64,000 nt of DNA from Sphingomonadaceae bacterium OTU29LAMAA1 (GTDB lineage Bacteria > Pseudomonadota > Alphaproteobacteria > Sphingomonadales > Sphingomonadaceae): positions 1,468,001 to 1,532,000 of the forward strand of contig CP099617.1 of assembly GCA_024072375.1 (NCBI GenBank), read 5' to 3'. Positions 7,719-16,949 of the stretch are shown piece by piece. A model generated the notes under the pieces. The model was not told where the DNA came from. It saw only the letters and a program-made list of their open reading frames with translations, and did no database searches. The position numbers and the translations under genes are program-made. Position 1 is the first letter of the stretch. Each line of letters starts with the position of its first letter.

Positions 7719-8447
7719 ATGGAGATGCTCGATCCGCAACTCGTGCTCGGTGCCTATGCGATCGGCGTGTTCCCGATGGCAGACGATCGCGACACCGACA
7801 GCGTCTATTGGGTTGAACCGCGCACGCGGGCGATCCTGCCGCTCGATGGCTTCCACCTGTCGAAATCCCTGCGCAAGAGGATTTCGCAAAACCGTTTTCG
7901 GGTAACCGCCGACACCGCGTTTCACCGGATCATACAGCTGTGCGCCGAGAGTGCCGAGGATCGTCCGGAGACCTGGATCAACACCGGCATCGAGCGGTCG
8001 TTCATGGCATTGCACCACCTCGGCTTCGCCCATTCGATCGAATGCTGGGACGGCGACGAACTGGTCGGCGGCCTCTACGGACTGGCACTGGGGCGCGCGT
8101 TCTTCGGCGAATCGATGGTTAGCCGCCGCACCGACGCGTCGAAGGTCGCACTGGCGTGGCTCGTCGCCCGGCTGCGGGCCGGCGGGTTCGCGTTGCTCGA
8201 CTGCCAGTTCCAGACATCTCATCTCGCCTCGCTTGGCGCGGTGGAGATCAGCCGGACGGATTATTGCGCGTTGCTGGCCGCCGCGCTCGACGAGACCGCC
8301 GGCTCCGCCGCTTCCGTCGGCGCATCGCCGCCGGCCGGAGATTTCTTCGCGCTCGAACGCCGGGCCGGTTCGCCGCTCGCCAGCGAGGTCGTATCCGGCC
8401 CCGTCGCCGGCCACGACATCGTGCAGCTCTTGGTCCAGACGTCGTAG
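7719..8447 (+). CDS. aat: Leucyl/phenylalanyl-tRNA--protein transferase
   Basis: N-end-rule enzyme that adds Leu or Phe to proteins starting with Arg or Lys, marking them for ClpAP. The 242-residue protein has the family signatures YAIGVFPMADD, YWVEPRTRAILPLD, HSIECWDGDELVGGLYGLALGRAFFGESM and LDCQFQTSHLASLGAVEISR (each spread over the usual order). The C-terminal region SGPVAGHDIVQLLVQTS is an extension common in sphingomonads. Its last 187 nt overlap, antisense, the 3' end of the DUF2155 gene on the other strand. ATG 7719 is used; the ATG at 7725 is an alternative. Confidence 0.94.
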   Translation: MEMLDPQLVLGAYAIGVFPMADDRDTDSVYWVEPRTRAILPLDGFHLSKSLRKRISQNRFRVTADTAFHRIIQLCAESAEDRPETWINTGIERSFMALHHLGFAHSIECWDGDELVGGLYGLALGRAFFGESMVSRRTDASKVALAWLVARLRAGGFALLDCQFQTSHLASLGAVEISRTDYCALLAAALDETAGSAASVGASPPAGDFFALERRAGSPLASEVVSGPVAGHDIVQLLVQTS

Positions 8448-8932
8448 ACCGGGTGCTGCACGACGTTCAGGCCCGGCCGTTCCTTGAACAGCCAGCCCGA
8501 GAATGCCCGTCGCCAGTGTCGGTCGCTGCCGCGGACATCCAGTTGCACGAAGCTGCCGGTCAGCTGGTCCTGCTCCCACGGTGCCGTCCGTTCGCAGGCA
8601 CGCAAGCGTATGATGGCGTCGCCGACGCGCACCGCCTGACCGGGCTTCAGCGTGACGTCGCGGCTGACACCGTTACGCTTGTTGAGCAACCCGACGATGG
8701 CGACCCGTTGCGCCATCGGCGTTCCTCCGGTCGGCAGGGCGACATCGCTCGCGGCGACGGTCTCGATCGTCTGCGCGTCACCGGCCGCGTCCGGCAGCAA
8801 TTCCTGCGATGCGACCACCGGGCCGCTGCCACTCGATCGGTGCAGCGCGCGATAGCTGAACACCCCGGCGATCGCCAATGCCACCAGCAGGATGCCGGCG
8901 GCGAGCCAGCGTCCGACGCGTGGCGATCTCAC
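8261..8932 (-). CDS. DUF2155 domain protein, membrane-anchored
   Basis: Protein of 223 residues with an N-terminal signal anchor (WLAAGILLVALAIAGVFSY, about 9-27). The DUF2155 domain occupies about residues 75-172 and is recognised by the run LLNKRNGVSRDVTLKPG, the single-Cys LRACERTAPWE and FSGWLFKERPGLNVVQHPVY followed by VWTKSC. GTG 8932 overlaps the stop of the NDUFA12 gene (GTGA), so the two are translationally coupled. The last 62 codons, including the conserved VWTKSC, overlap the 3' end of aat on the opposite strand. The family is alphaproteobacterial and its biochemical role is unknown; it commonly sits next to NDUFA12 and aat. Confidence 0.88.
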   Translation of the reverse strand: MRSPRVGRWLAAGILLVALAIAGVFSYRALHRSSGSGPVVASQELLPDAAGDAQTIETVAASDVALPTGGTPMAQRVAIVGLLNKRNGVSRDVTLKPGQAVRVGDAIIRLRACERTAPWEQDQLTGSFVQLDVRGSDRHWRRAFSGWLFKERPGLNVVQHPVYDVWTKSCTMSWPATGPDTTSLASGEPARRSSAKKSPAGGDAPTEAAEPAVSSSAAASNAQ

Positions 8933-9324
8933 CCTTCGGGCGTCCACGCCTCGTAATCGCCGGTCGCGGCGGCGCGTTTGCCGCCCTTTTCCAGCGAACC
9001 CGAGGGGCGATAGGCGAGCGGCGTGCCGGTCATGTTCGGCACCGCCGGCTTCTGCCACGCGCGGACGGGCGGCATCGCGCGATCGGGTACGTCGTCGATG
9101 TGATGATGCAGCCAGCTGAACCATTCGGGCGGCACGCGGCTGGCGTCGTTCGCGCCCTCGTAGATCACCCAGCGGCGTACGCGGCCGCTGCCGTCCTTGC
9201 CACCTTCGTAATAGACGTTGCCGAGCGTGTCGGTCCCCATCTGCGCCATGCCACGCAGGCCATAGAGCATCGTGCCCCATGACGCGCCGTTCCACCAGGT
9301 GAAGGGATTGAGGTTGATGCCCAT
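8929..9324 (-). CDS. NDUFA12-family complex I accessory subunit
   Basis: Homolog of mitochondrial NDUFA12 (B17.2), an accessory subunit of respiratory NADH:ubiquinone oxidoreductase found in alphaproteobacteria and mitochondria. The 131-residue protein shows the family run GNVYYEGG, RRWVIYEG, PPEWFSWLHHHIDDVP and the C-terminal PNMTGTPLAYRPSGS. ATG 9324 (MGINLNPFTWW) is chosen over an upstream in-frame ATG at 9363. It starts a two-gene unit with DUF2155. Confidence 0.92.
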   Translation of the reverse strand: MGINLNPFTWWNGASWGTMLYGLRGMAQMGTDTLGNVYYEGGKDGSGRVRRWVIYEGANDASRVPPEWFSWLHHHIDDVPDRAMPPVRAWQKPAVPNMTGTPLAYRPSGSLEKGGKRAAATGDYEAWTPEG

Positions 9325-9372
9325 GATGCCCCTGCGCTTACCCGCGTCTCGTCCGCCCTTCAACCGGGATCG

Positions 9373-9750
9373 TCATCGGCTGCACAGCTGTGCACAGGCG
9401 GTCGCGACGGCATCGTGCATCGTCGGCTTGTTGAGCAGGGGCAGCTGACGGTAGCAGGCCGGAATGTCGTGCCGATCATAGCCGGTCACCAGCAGGAGCG
9501 GGATCGCGCGCTTTGCCAGAAGAGCGATAAGCGGGAACGACGCCTGCCCACGCAAATCGATGTCGATGACGGCATAGTCGATCTCGTTTCCGCACACCGC
9601 CGCCGTGGCTTCGTCGAGCGTCGCGATCGGCCCGACGACCCGGGCGCCGAGATCACGAAGCCGGATGCTGATATCGTCCGCGATCAGATATTCGTCCTCG
9701 ACGACCAGAACGCGTTTGCCATGAAGATCAGTGTGGTTTCCTGAAGTCAT
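9373..9750 (-). CDS. Single-domain response regulator (receiver only)
   Basis: CheY-like receiver of 125 residues with no output domain. It has the acidic pocket VLVVEDEYLIADD near residue 14, the phospho-acceptor Asp in YAVIDIDLRG, the conserved Thr in LLLVTGYD and the Lys in LLNKPT. The pattern matches the receiver-only proteins of alphaproteobacterial stress and light-signalling pathways. ATG 9750 is preferred; the frame is open further upstream but the extra 46 residues are not receiver-like. No histidine kinase gene is adjacent. The next gene upstream on the same strand is a Crp/Fnr regulator, 162 nt away. Confidence 0.85.
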   Translation of the reverse strand: MTSGNHTDLHGKRVLVVEDEYLIADDISIRLRDLGARVVGPIATLDEATAAVCGNEIDYAVIDIDLRGQASFPLIALLAKRAIPLLLVTGYDRHDIPACYRQLPLLNKPTMHDAVATACAQLCSR

Positions 9751-9912
9751 CTGATCGGTGCCTCGTTCGCAGACGCCACGATACGCAGCAACGTCGGGTT
9801 GGGCGGCTACATTCCACCAGTACCGCAGGGATCCGTGCGACACCCTGTAACGACCTATGCAGGGCCGCGGTAAATTGGCTATACCCATGTTATCGAAAGA
9901 GAATTTAGGTGA

Positions 9913-10671
9913 TCAAGCGGCCGGAAACTCCGGAGCAGCCTGATCGTCGAAGAGCATGAAGGTCGGCACGAAGTCGGCAAGGTCGGTAAGCCGGTCCCAG
10001 TCGTGGATCTCAACGACGTGCCGGTGCATCGACAGAATGCCCTCCGCTCGCAGGGTCTGCAGCGTCCGGCTGACGTGAACGGACGTTATCCCCATCGCAT
10101 CGCCGATCTGTTCCTGACTGACGGGCAGCCGGTATCGATGTCGGGTGCCGAGGTTCGCCCGCTCCATCCGCATGGCCATCTCACACAGAAGATGGGCGAC
10201 GCGGGCGCGCGAATCCTTGCGTCCGACGTTGGCCACCCATTTGGCGAGGATTGATGCGTCGACCGTCGTGTCTCGCCAGAATGCCATTACGAGGTTCGGG
10301 TATCTGGCGGCGATCACGCGGAGATCGGCATGGGCGATCTGCAGCACGACCGCCGTGCTGAGCGCCGTAATGCCCCAGCCCGTGACGGGGGCCACGACGG
10401 AATGCAGATCGCACATGTCGCCGGCGATGTGGAATGCCGTGATCTGCCGCCTGCCGTCCGCCATCTGGTCGAACCGGCCGACCAGCCCCTCTGCGACGAG
10501 CGATACGAAATGGACGTCGCGGCCGGGAAGGATCAGATCGCGGCGCGCGGGGACCTGCTTCTCCTGACCGTTAAGACCGAGGATCGCGGCCTGTTCCTCG
10601 TCGCTCAATCGCGAACGCAGCAGCAGACGTTCAAGGAATCCAGACAAGGCCGCGTGGTTCGGGGTCGTCAT
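9913..10671 (-). CDS. Crp/Fnr-family transcriptional regulator
   Basis: Regulator of 252 residues with an N-terminal cyclic-nucleotide-binding-type beta barrel (about 25-145: VPARRDLILPGRD, VSLVAEGLVGRFDQM, GDMCDLHSVV) and a C-terminal winged helix with VSQEQIGDAMGITSVHVSRT as recognition region. The four-cysteine Fe-S pattern of true FNR is not seen, so oxygen sensing through a cluster is unlikely. ATG 10671 (MTTPNHAAL) is used; an upstream ATG at 10704 is possible. The 233-nt stretch 10672-10904 before the DUF192 gene shows no further gene. Confidence 0.88.
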   Translation of the reverse strand: MTTPNHAALSGFLERLLLRSRLSDEEQAAILGLNGQEKQVPARRDLILPGRDVHFVSLVAEGLVGRFDQMADGRRQITAFHIAGDMCDLHSVVAPVTGWGITALSTAVVLQIAHADLRVIAARYPNLVMAFWRDTTVDASILAKWVANVGRKDSRARVAHLLCEMAMRMERANLGTRHRYRLPVSQEQIGDAMGITSVHVSRTLQTLRAEGILSMHRHVVEIHDWDRLTDLADFVPTFMLFDDQAAPEFPAA

Positions 10672-10904
10672 GACGTGTTCCGGTTGCAGGCAAGAGCACG
10701 TCACATCTCTCAGTCGCCGCGGCCCAGGACACTGATCGACGATGGCCGATCCTAGCGCAGGTTATCCGCACCCGTAACAAACCTATGTTTTTCGTACGAC
10801 ATATTCGGTCCCGAACCTCGCGACCGGAGGCGTTGAACGTTCCCGAGATCAGCCACACGCCCGCCGGCATGCGGTCGATTGCGACGCCCGCCGCGGGAGA
10901 CGCC

Positions 10905-11381
10905 TCATTTCGCCCAGCTGACCTTGTCGCCTTCTGCGATACCCAGGTCCGCGGCACGGCCGCCAACGATCTCCAGCACGGCGGCGACCGGTTCGCGCGA
11001 GGTCACCGGCGCTTCGGAGAACGGTACGGTATTTTCCGCGATCGTCGCGATCGTACCGTCGGCGCGGATGAACAGGATGTCGAGCGGGGTCGGCGTGTTC
11101 TTCATCCAGAAGCTCGCCTCGCGCGGGGCGCCGCCTTCCGCCGGATAGGGGTGGAACAGCATGCCGCCGTCGGGCTTGAGGTCGGTGCGGTACATCAGGC
11201 CCTGCGCCTGCTGCGCGGCGGTGACGGCGCGCTCTACCATGAAGACGTGCCGCCCACGACTGCCGGTAACGGTCACTGCCGTAGTCCCCTGAGCGGCGCC
11301 CGCCACGTCCGCCGCCGCATCGGGTCGGCCGGAACAGCCACCGATCGCCAGCAGCAGAACGGCCGCCGCAATCCCTTTCAT
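10905..11381 (-). CDS. DUF192 exported lipoprotein
   Basis: Protein of 158 residues with a lipoprotein signal peptide (MKGIAAAVLLLAIGGC, Cys16 as lipidation site) followed by a DUF192 domain: the core RTDLKPDGGMLF, FWMKNTPTPLDILFI and VLEIVGGRAADLGI is textbook for the family. The function of DUF192 is not established. It begins 20 nt after the stop of the double cold-shock gene and reads in the same direction, so the two may form an operon; that pairing is common in sphingomonads. Confidence 0.87.
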   Translation of the reverse strand: MKGIAAAVLLLAIGGCSGRPDAAADVAGAAQGTTAVTVTGSRGRHVFMVERAVTAAQQAQGLMYRTDLKPDGGMLFHPYPAEGGAPREASFWMKNTPTPLDILFIRADGTIATIAENTVPFSEAPVTSREPVAAVLEIVGGRAADLGIAEGDKVSWAK

Positions 11382-11400
11382 CGACACCGCCGCCACGCCT

Positions 11401-12018
11401 TTATTCCTCTTCGACGCTTACCGCCAGCGGTCCCTTGCGCCCCGCCACGATCCGGACCCGCATCCGCTGTTCGGGTTCAATCGCCATGATCCCCGCGCGG
11501 CGCAACGTCTCCATGTGAACGAAAACATCGCAGCCATCGCTGTCACGCACCAGAAAGCCGTAGCCTTTCAACCGATTGAACCATTTGACCATGGCCCCTT
11601 CGAATGCACCGGCGTCATCGATCAACGCGACCGGATCGACCCTGTCGACCGCACGCGGCGGCCGCGGTGGCTCCTCGACCGCTTGGCTCAGGTCGATCGC
11701 CAGCACCTCACGCGCCTGATAGCCGCGCCCGCGCTGGATCGACAGCGTCTCGACCCGCGCACCTTCGGGCAGGCTGCGCCGGCCATGGGGCTGGAGAACC
11801 GAAAAGTGGATCAGGACGTCGCCCAATGCCGCATCGTCGGCGACCGCAAAGCCGAAACCGCGGGTGACATCAAACCATTTGATCACGCCCGCGACGCGGA
11901 TGGCGCCATCGTCCTCGATTGCAGCGGTGTTCGTGGAGGCGGGCGCATCGACGCGATCGCCGGGCATCACCCCGTCGTCGTGCTCGTCGCCCTTACGTTG
12001 CGGCTCGCTACGCATCAC
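11401..12018 (-). CDS. Double cold-shock-domain protein
   Basis: Single-stranded nucleic-acid-binding protein of 205 residues with two cold-shock domains. The first (about 42-108) has [17 protein letters not shown] with the RNP1-like core and DVLIHFSVL. The second (about 137-204) has [18 protein letters not shown] and [10 protein letters not shown] charged linker joins them. The layout matches the alphaproteobacterial CspD-type two-domain proteins. Start is ATG 12018 or the adjacent ATG 12015. Likely co-transcribed with the DUF192 gene downstream. Confidence 0.9.
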   Translation of the reverse strand: MMRSEPQRKGDEHDDGVMPGDRVDAPASTNTAAIEDDGAIRVAGVIKWFDVTRGFGFAVADDAALGDVLIHFSVLQPHGRRSLPEGARVETLSIQRGRGYQAREVLAIDLSQAVEEPPRPPRAVDRVDPVALIDDAGAFEGAMVKWFNRLKGYGFLVRDSDGCDVFVHMETLRRAGIMAIEPEQRMRVRIVAGRKGPLAVSVEEE

Positions 12019-12079
12019 TGCACCCCTGTTGACGCTACGCTAGCACGGTTCATCGCTGCTGCAATTGCGAAAGACCTGA

Positions 12080-12622
12080 TCAGCGCAATTCTTCCAGCTC
12101 GTCTTCACTGCGCGCAAAGACGATGCGACGCGCCAGCTCGAAACCATGCCCGGCGCGCATCATCGCGGCGAGTTGCTTGTCGCGGACCTTTCGATCCTCC
12201 GTCGGCGGCCCGAACGGACCGATCCGCTTGCGCCGTGCAAAGATCAGCGCGGCATCACCCGCCCGTGCCTCGATCGCAGGCGCGAGATCCTGCGCATCGG
12301 CCTCGGCGATATGCGCCTGCCGCAGCGCGACCGAAACCCGCCGTGCGCCAAGGCCACGACGACCCAGCGCGGCGGCCTTGCTTTCGGCATACAGGCGATC
12401 GTCGACATAGCCCAGATCGGCCATCCGCTGCGCCAGTCCGCGCGGATCGGCGGCTGGCCCGTCCCAGCCACGCTCGCGCACCTTGCGGGACAGGTATTCG
12501 GCCAGTTTGCCGCGCGTGGTGGCGAAGCGTTCGACGTAACGCAGCGCCAGCCGTTCCAACGCGGCGGCATCGAGCGGGGGTATGGCACGGCGTTCGCGGG
12601 GGGCGTCGGGCTTCACGGCCAT
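12080..12622 (-). CDS. recX: Regulatory protein RecX
   Basis: RecX modulates RecA filaments. The 180-residue protein has the helical repeats of the family: LERLALRYVERFATTRGKLA, LSRKVRERGW, LAQRMADLGYVDDRLYAES, the core GLGARRVSVALRQAHI and a third repeat rich in basic residues (FARRKRIGPFG). recA is not in the window. A LexA box is not visible in the 98-bp upstream gap shared with the divergent acyl-AMP ligase gene. Confidence 0.88.
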   Translation of the reverse strand: MAVKPDAPRERRAIPPLDAAALERLALRYVERFATTRGKLAEYLSRKVRERGWDGPAADPRGLAQRMADLGYVDDRLYAESKAAALGRRGLGARRVSVALRQAHIAEADAQDLAPAIEARAGDAALIFARRKRIGPFGPPTEDRKVRDKQLAAMMRAGHGFELARRIVFARSEDELEELR

Positions 12623-12720
12623 GTTGTTGCCACACTGGGGACGGATTGAGAACGATGATCGCGCGTTATAGCGTGAGGATTACGACAGCCGCGGGTCGCG
12701 GCGAGTGAACAGGATTTTCG

Positions 12721-14490
12721 ATGACCCAGCAGTCTGCGCCTTCGCCGACGCCTCCCATGGCCGCTACGCCGACGCTCGACGGCCTGCCGCGTCGCTATGC
12801 GGACTTCGCCACGCTGGGCGAGGCGCTGGACTATGCCGCGCAGGGGCGGCGTGGCCTCAACTTCCACGACGCACGCGGAACGCTGGCCCGTGCCTATCCC
12901 TTCGCCGAGCTGCGCGACGATGCGATCGCGATGGCGCACCGGCTGATCGCGGCGGGCGTAGGGCCGGAGGATCGCATCGCGCTGGTCGCCGAAACGGGTC
13001 CGGAATTCGCCGCCCTGTTCTTCGGCACCGTCTATGCCGGTGCATGGCCGGTGCCGCTGCCCCTGCCGACGTCGTTCGGCGGACGCGACTCGTATATCGA
13101 GCAATTGCGCGTCCAGCTCGCCAGTTGCGACCCCAGGATGCTGATCTTCCCGCCCGAGCTGGCGGCGATGGCGGCGGAAGCGGCGAAGCTCGCCGGGACC
13201 GAGGGGATCGACTGGTCCGAGTTCCAGACGCGCGAGGCGACGGCGGTGGCACTGCCGCAGGCGGACGGACAGGCGATCGCGTATCTGCAATATTCCAGCG
13301 GATCGACCCGCTTCCCGCACGGCGTCGCGATCACGCATCATGCGCTGCTCAACAACCTCGCCGCGCACAGCCACGGCATGGAGATCGACGGCACCGATCG
13401 CTGCATTTCGTGGCTGCCCTGGTATCACGACATGGGCCTGGTCGGCTGTTTCCTGTCGCCGGTCGCCAATCAGGTGTCGACGGATTATCTGAAGACCGAG
13501 GATTTCGCCCGGCGCCCGCTGGCGTGGCTGGACCTGATCAGCCGGCACGACGGCACCGCGCTCAGCTATTCGCCGACATTCGGATACGACATCTGCGCGC
13601 GCCGCATGTCGTCGCAGACCAAGGCGAGCGACCGGTTCGACCTGTCGCGCTGGCGCGTCGCGGGCAATGGCGCCGACATGATCCGTCCCGACGTGATGCA
13701 GGCTTTCGTCGACGCCTTCGCCGATGCCGGGTTCAAGGCCAGCGCGTTCCTGCCGAGCTATGGCCTGGCCGAGGCGACGCTCGCGGTATCGTTGATGCCG
13801 CCCGGCGAAGGCATCCGGGTGGAGCTGGTCGAAGAGACGCAGCTGTCGGGCGGCGGCGAATCGCTCGCGGCCAACGACGGCCCGCGCCCGCAGCGCTTCC
13901 GCGCCATCGTCAATTGCGGCAAGCCGGTGCGCGACATGGCCGTCGAGATTCGCGAAGAGGACGGCACCCCCCTGCCCGACGGCGCGATCGGCAAGCTATG
14001 GTGCAAGGGGCCGAGCGTAATGGTCGGTTATTTCCGCGATGACGCCGCGACCGAAGCGTGCATGAGCGATGGCTGGCTGGACACCGGCGATATGGCCTAC
14101 ATGTCGAACGGCTACATCTACATCGTCGGCCGCGCCAAGGACATGATCATCGTCAATGGCAAGAACCATTGGCCGCAGGACATCGAATGGGCGGTCGAGC
14201 AATTGCCGGGCTTCAAGGCCGGCGATATCGCCGCCTTCGCGATCACCACGCCGGGCGGCGAGGAGACGCCGGCGGTGCTGGTCCAGTGCCGCAGCAGCGA
14301 CGATGCCGAACGCCAGCGCCTGCGCGAGGAGATCCGCGAGCGTGTCCGTTCGGTGACGGGCATGAACTGCGTGATCGAGCTGATCCCGCCGCGTACGCTG
14401 CCGCGGACCAGCTCGGGCAAGCTGAGCCGGGCGAAGGCGCGCAACCTGTATCTGAATGGCGATATCAAACCCTATGCGATCGCTGCCTGA
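12721..14490 (+). CDS. Fatty acyl-AMP ligase (FAAL)
   Basis: Adenylate-forming enzyme of 589 residues that activates a fatty acid as acyl-AMP for transfer to an acyl carrier protein. Motifs in order: the P-loop-like YLQYSSGSTRFPHGVAITH (about 181-199), the FAAL-specific SWLPWYHDMGLVG, LPSYGLAEATLAVSLMP, DGWLDTGDMAYM and the hinge region IYIVGRAKDMIIVNGKN, ending with the catalytic-Lys motif RTSSGKLSRAKAR. The WYHDMGLVG and GLAEATL forms favour an acyl-AMP over an acyl-CoA ligase. No acyl carrier protein, PKS or NRPS gene is adjacent. A hairpin follows the stop. Confidence 0.88.
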   Translation: MTQQSAPSPTPPMAATPTLDGLPRRYADFATLGEALDYAAQGRRGLNFHDARGTLARAYPFAELRDDAIAMAHRLIAAGVGPEDRIALVAETGPEFAALFFGTVYAGAWPVPLPLPTSFGGRDSYIEQLRVQLASCDPRMLIFPPELAAMAAEAAKLAGTEGIDWSEFQTREATAVALPQADGQAIAYLQYSSGSTRFPHGVAITHHALLNNLAAHSHGMEIDGTDRCISWLPWYHDMGLVGCFLSPVANQVSTDYLKTEDFARRPLAWLDLISRHDGTALSYSPTFGYDICARRMSSQTKASDRFDLSRWRVAGNGADMIRPDVMQAFVDAFADAGFKASAFLPSYGLAEATLAVSLMPPGEGIRVELVEETQLSGGGESLAANDGPRPQRFRAIVNCGKPVRDMAVEIREEDGTPLPDGAIGKLWCKGPSVMVGYFRDDAATEACMSDGWLDTGDMAYMSNGYIYIVGRAKDMIIVNGKNHWPQDIEWAVEQLPGFKAGDIAAFAITTPGGEETPAVLVQCRSSDDAERQRLREEIRERVRSVTGMNCVIELIPPRTLPRTSSGKLSRAKARNLYLNGDIKPYAIAA

Positions 14491-14497
14491 CCGGTTC

Positions 14498-14529
14498 GTC
14501 CCGGTGGCGCGTTTTTCGACCGCCGGGAC
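14498..14529 (+). terminator. Hairpin after the acyl-AMP ligase gene
   Basis: GTCCCGG (14498-14504) pairs with CCGGGAC (14523-14529), with extra G-C pairing toward an 11-nt T-rich loop (GTTTTTC). It lies 8 nt after the stop. There is no T-tract beyond it, so it may be a stability hairpin and not a terminator. Confidence 0.4.
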
Positions 14530-14575
14530 CCGCTCATAACGATACGTCAACCTCACTCGCTTAATCGCTGATCGG

Positions 14576-16933
14576 GTGAGCCAGGATATCGCCCCCGCCA
14601 CGGATCCGACCGCGATCCGCTTCTCGCGATTGCTCGGCTTCAGCGATGGTGCCGACGCCGCGCAATGGGCCCGCATCCGTTCGACCCAGCTGGACGCGGG
14701 GCGTCAGCTCGCGCTGTTCCTGCTCGCCGCCAATTTGAGCGCCGCAGCGATGACCGTGTCGCTGTTCGCCGACGAAGTGCGGCATATGCTACTCACCGGA
14801 TGGGCGGCACTGGTCGCGATCGTATCGGTGGCGGTTGCCGTTCGCCGCCTGTCGACCCGCCACCGCGACGGGGGCTATGCGACGCAGGCCGATCTTCGAA
14901 CGACCGCAATCGAAGGCGTGGCACTTGCCGCGGCCTGGTCCATCCCCTGCCTCGTCTTCGATCCGCATCCGGGATCGAACAGCGCCTATGTGCTGTGGAT
15001 GATCCTGTCGGTGCTGATGACGGCCGGCGCGGTCGCCATGGCACCGTTGGCGCTGGCGACGATCGCCTTCGTCGGCGGTCTGGGGACCATCGTCACCGCA
15101 AAGTTACTGCTGCTGCACAGCTTCGCCGCCGCCGGTGCGACTTCGCTTTTCACGGCGATGCTCGTCATCATCTGCCTCAATCGCGCGCGTTCGCTCGTCG
15201 TGATCCGCGCGAGCCAGATGGCGCTGGGCGAGCGCGACGAGACGGTCAGCCTGTTGCTGCGCGAGTTCGAGGAGACGAGCGCGGACTGGCTGTGGGAAAC
15301 CGACGCCGCCCGCCGCGTGATCAAGGCGTCGCCGCGCTTCGCCTATGCCTGCGGTCTCGACCCGGTCACGATCGAGGGTATGCCGTTTCTGCAGGTGCTC
15401 GCCGGGCCGACCTGGGAATCCGGCAATTTTTCGGCCGGGCTGCGCAGCCTCGCCGACAAGCTCAAGACGCGCGAAAGCTTCCGCGATCTGCGTTTGCCGC
15501 TCGACGTGCGGGGCGAGGAGCGGTGGTGGGAACTCGCCGCGAGCCCCCGTTTCGACGAGACCGGGTCGTTCTGCGGCTTTCGCGGTGTCGGCTCCGATGT
15601 GACCGAACAGCGCGCCTCGGCGGACAAGATCAACCGGATGGCTCGGTTCGACACGCTGACGGGTCTGCCCAACCGCCTGATGGTCAACGAGACGCTCGTC
15701 CGCGCGATGGCGGATGCCGACAAATGGGGCCGGCGCTGCGCGTTCATGATGATCGATCTCGATCGATTCAAGGCGGTCAACGACACGCTGGGCCACCCGA
15801 TCGGCGACCGTCTGCTGGGTCGTGTATCCGAACGGCTCGGCCAGTTGATGAGCGAAAACGAGATGTGCGGGCGTCTGGGTGGCGATGAATTCGCCGTCGT
15901 GATGCGCGATGCGACGAACACCGCCGCGGTGGAAGGCCTCGCCCGCCGGATCATCGAAACGCTGTCGCGCCCCTATGAAGTCGACGCGCACACGCTCTAC
16001 ATCGGCGCCTCCGTCGGGCTGGCGATCGGGCCGCGGGACGGACGAACCGCGGAGATGCTGATCCGCTCCGCCGACCTTGCGCTATACCGTGCGAAAGATG
16101 CAGGCCGCGGCGTATACCATGCCTACGAGCCCGAACTGCATGTTCAGGCGGAAGAGCGCCGCGTGCTCGAGATGGCACTGCGACAAGCGCTCGATAACGG
16201 CGAGATGCATCTTCACTATCAGCCGGTCGTCGATGCGGGCACCGGCGGACTGAAGGGGTTCGAGGCGTTGCTGCGCTGGCAAAGCCCGCAATTCGGCAAC
16301 GTTTCGCCTGCCAAGTTCATACCGCTTGCCGAAGAGGCGCGACTGATCCAGCCGATCGGCGAATGGGTGTTGCGCACCGCCTGTGCCGAGGCGGCGACAT
16401 GGCGGTCGGATGTGCGGATCGCGGTGAACGTGTCCCCCGATCAGTTGCAGAACCCCAATTTCGTCACGGTCGTGACGTCGGCGCTGGCCAATTCGGGCTT
16501 GTCGGCGGAACGGCTCGAACTGGAGGTGACCGAGAGCGTCTTCATGCATGAAGGCCTCGGTGCGACCAAGGTATTGGAGCGCATCCTCGACCTTGGCGTC
16601 CGGCTCAGCCTGGACGATTTCGGGACCGGCTATTCGTCGCTGGGGTATCTGTCGCGAACGCGCTTCTCGTCGATCAAGATTGATCGCAGTTTCGTGCAGG
16701 GCGCGTCCAGAGGTGTGAAGGAAGCGATCGCGATCATCCGCGCGGTCGTGGCGCTGGCCCAGAGCCTCGGCATGGCGACCACGGCCGAAGGCGTCGAGAC
16801 CGAGGCCGAGCATCGGATGGTCCAGGACTTGGGCTGTACCAAGGTGCAGGGCTATTATTTCGGGCGACCGCTACCCGTCGACGAGGCGCGGTCCCTGGCT
16901 ACCCGTCGGTGGGACGATACGGCGGCGGCCTAG
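14576..16933 (+). CDS. Membrane-bound PAS-GGDEF-EAL cyclic-di-GMP protein
   Basis: Protein of 785 residues combining a membrane sensor with both cyclic-di-GMP synthesis and hydrolysis domains. About six hydrophobic segments lie in residues 40-215. A PAS domain follows (about 230-345; WLWETDAARRVIKASPRF). The GGDEF domain (about 350-515) has an intact GRLGGDEFAVV motif near residue 436. The EAL domain (about 530-780) has FEALLRW near 562, DDFGTGYSSLGYL and QGYYFGRPLP. Both catalytic motifs look intact, so net activity cannot be predicted. It starts at GTG 14576; no ATG alternative fits better. It stands alone, convergent with the DUF3140 gene. Confidence 0.9.
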   Translation: MSQDIAPATDPTAIRFSRLLGFSDGADAAQWARIRSTQLDAGRQLALFLLAANLSAAAMTVSLFADEVRHMLLTGWAALVAIVSVAVAVRRLSTRHRDGGYATQADLRTTAIEGVALAAAWSIPCLVFDPHPGSNSAYVLWMILSVLMTAGAVAMAPLALATIAFVGGLGTIVTAKLLLLHSFAAAGATSLFTAMLVIICLNRARSLVVIRASQMALGERDETVSLLLREFEETSADWLWETDAARRVIKASPRFAYACGLDPVTIEGMPFLQVLAGPTWESGNFSAGLRSLADKLKTRESFRDLRLPLDVRGEERWWELAASPRFDETGSFCGFRGVGSDVTEQRASADKINRMARFDTLTGLPNRLMVNETLVRAMADADKWGRRCAFMMIDLDRFKAVNDTLGHPIGDRLLGRVSERLGQLMSENEMCGRLGGDEFAVVMRDATNTAAVEGLARRIIETLSRPYEVDAHTLYIGASVGLAIGPRDGRTAEMLIRSADLALYRAKDAGRGVYHAYEPELHVQAEERRVLEMALRQALDNGEMHLHYQPVVDAGTGGLKGFEALLRWQSPQFGNVSPAKFIPLAEEARLIQPIGEWVLRTACAEAATWRSDVRIAVNVSPDQLQNPNFVTVVTSALANSGLSAERLELEVTESVFMHEGLGATKVLERILDLGVRLSLDDFGTGYSSLGYLSRTRFSSIKIDRSFVQGASRGVKEAIAIIRAVVALAQSLGMATTAEGVETEAEHRMVQDLGCTKVQGYYFGRPLPVDEARSLATRRWDDTAAA

Positions 16934-16949
16934 CCGTGAAGGGTGCGGG

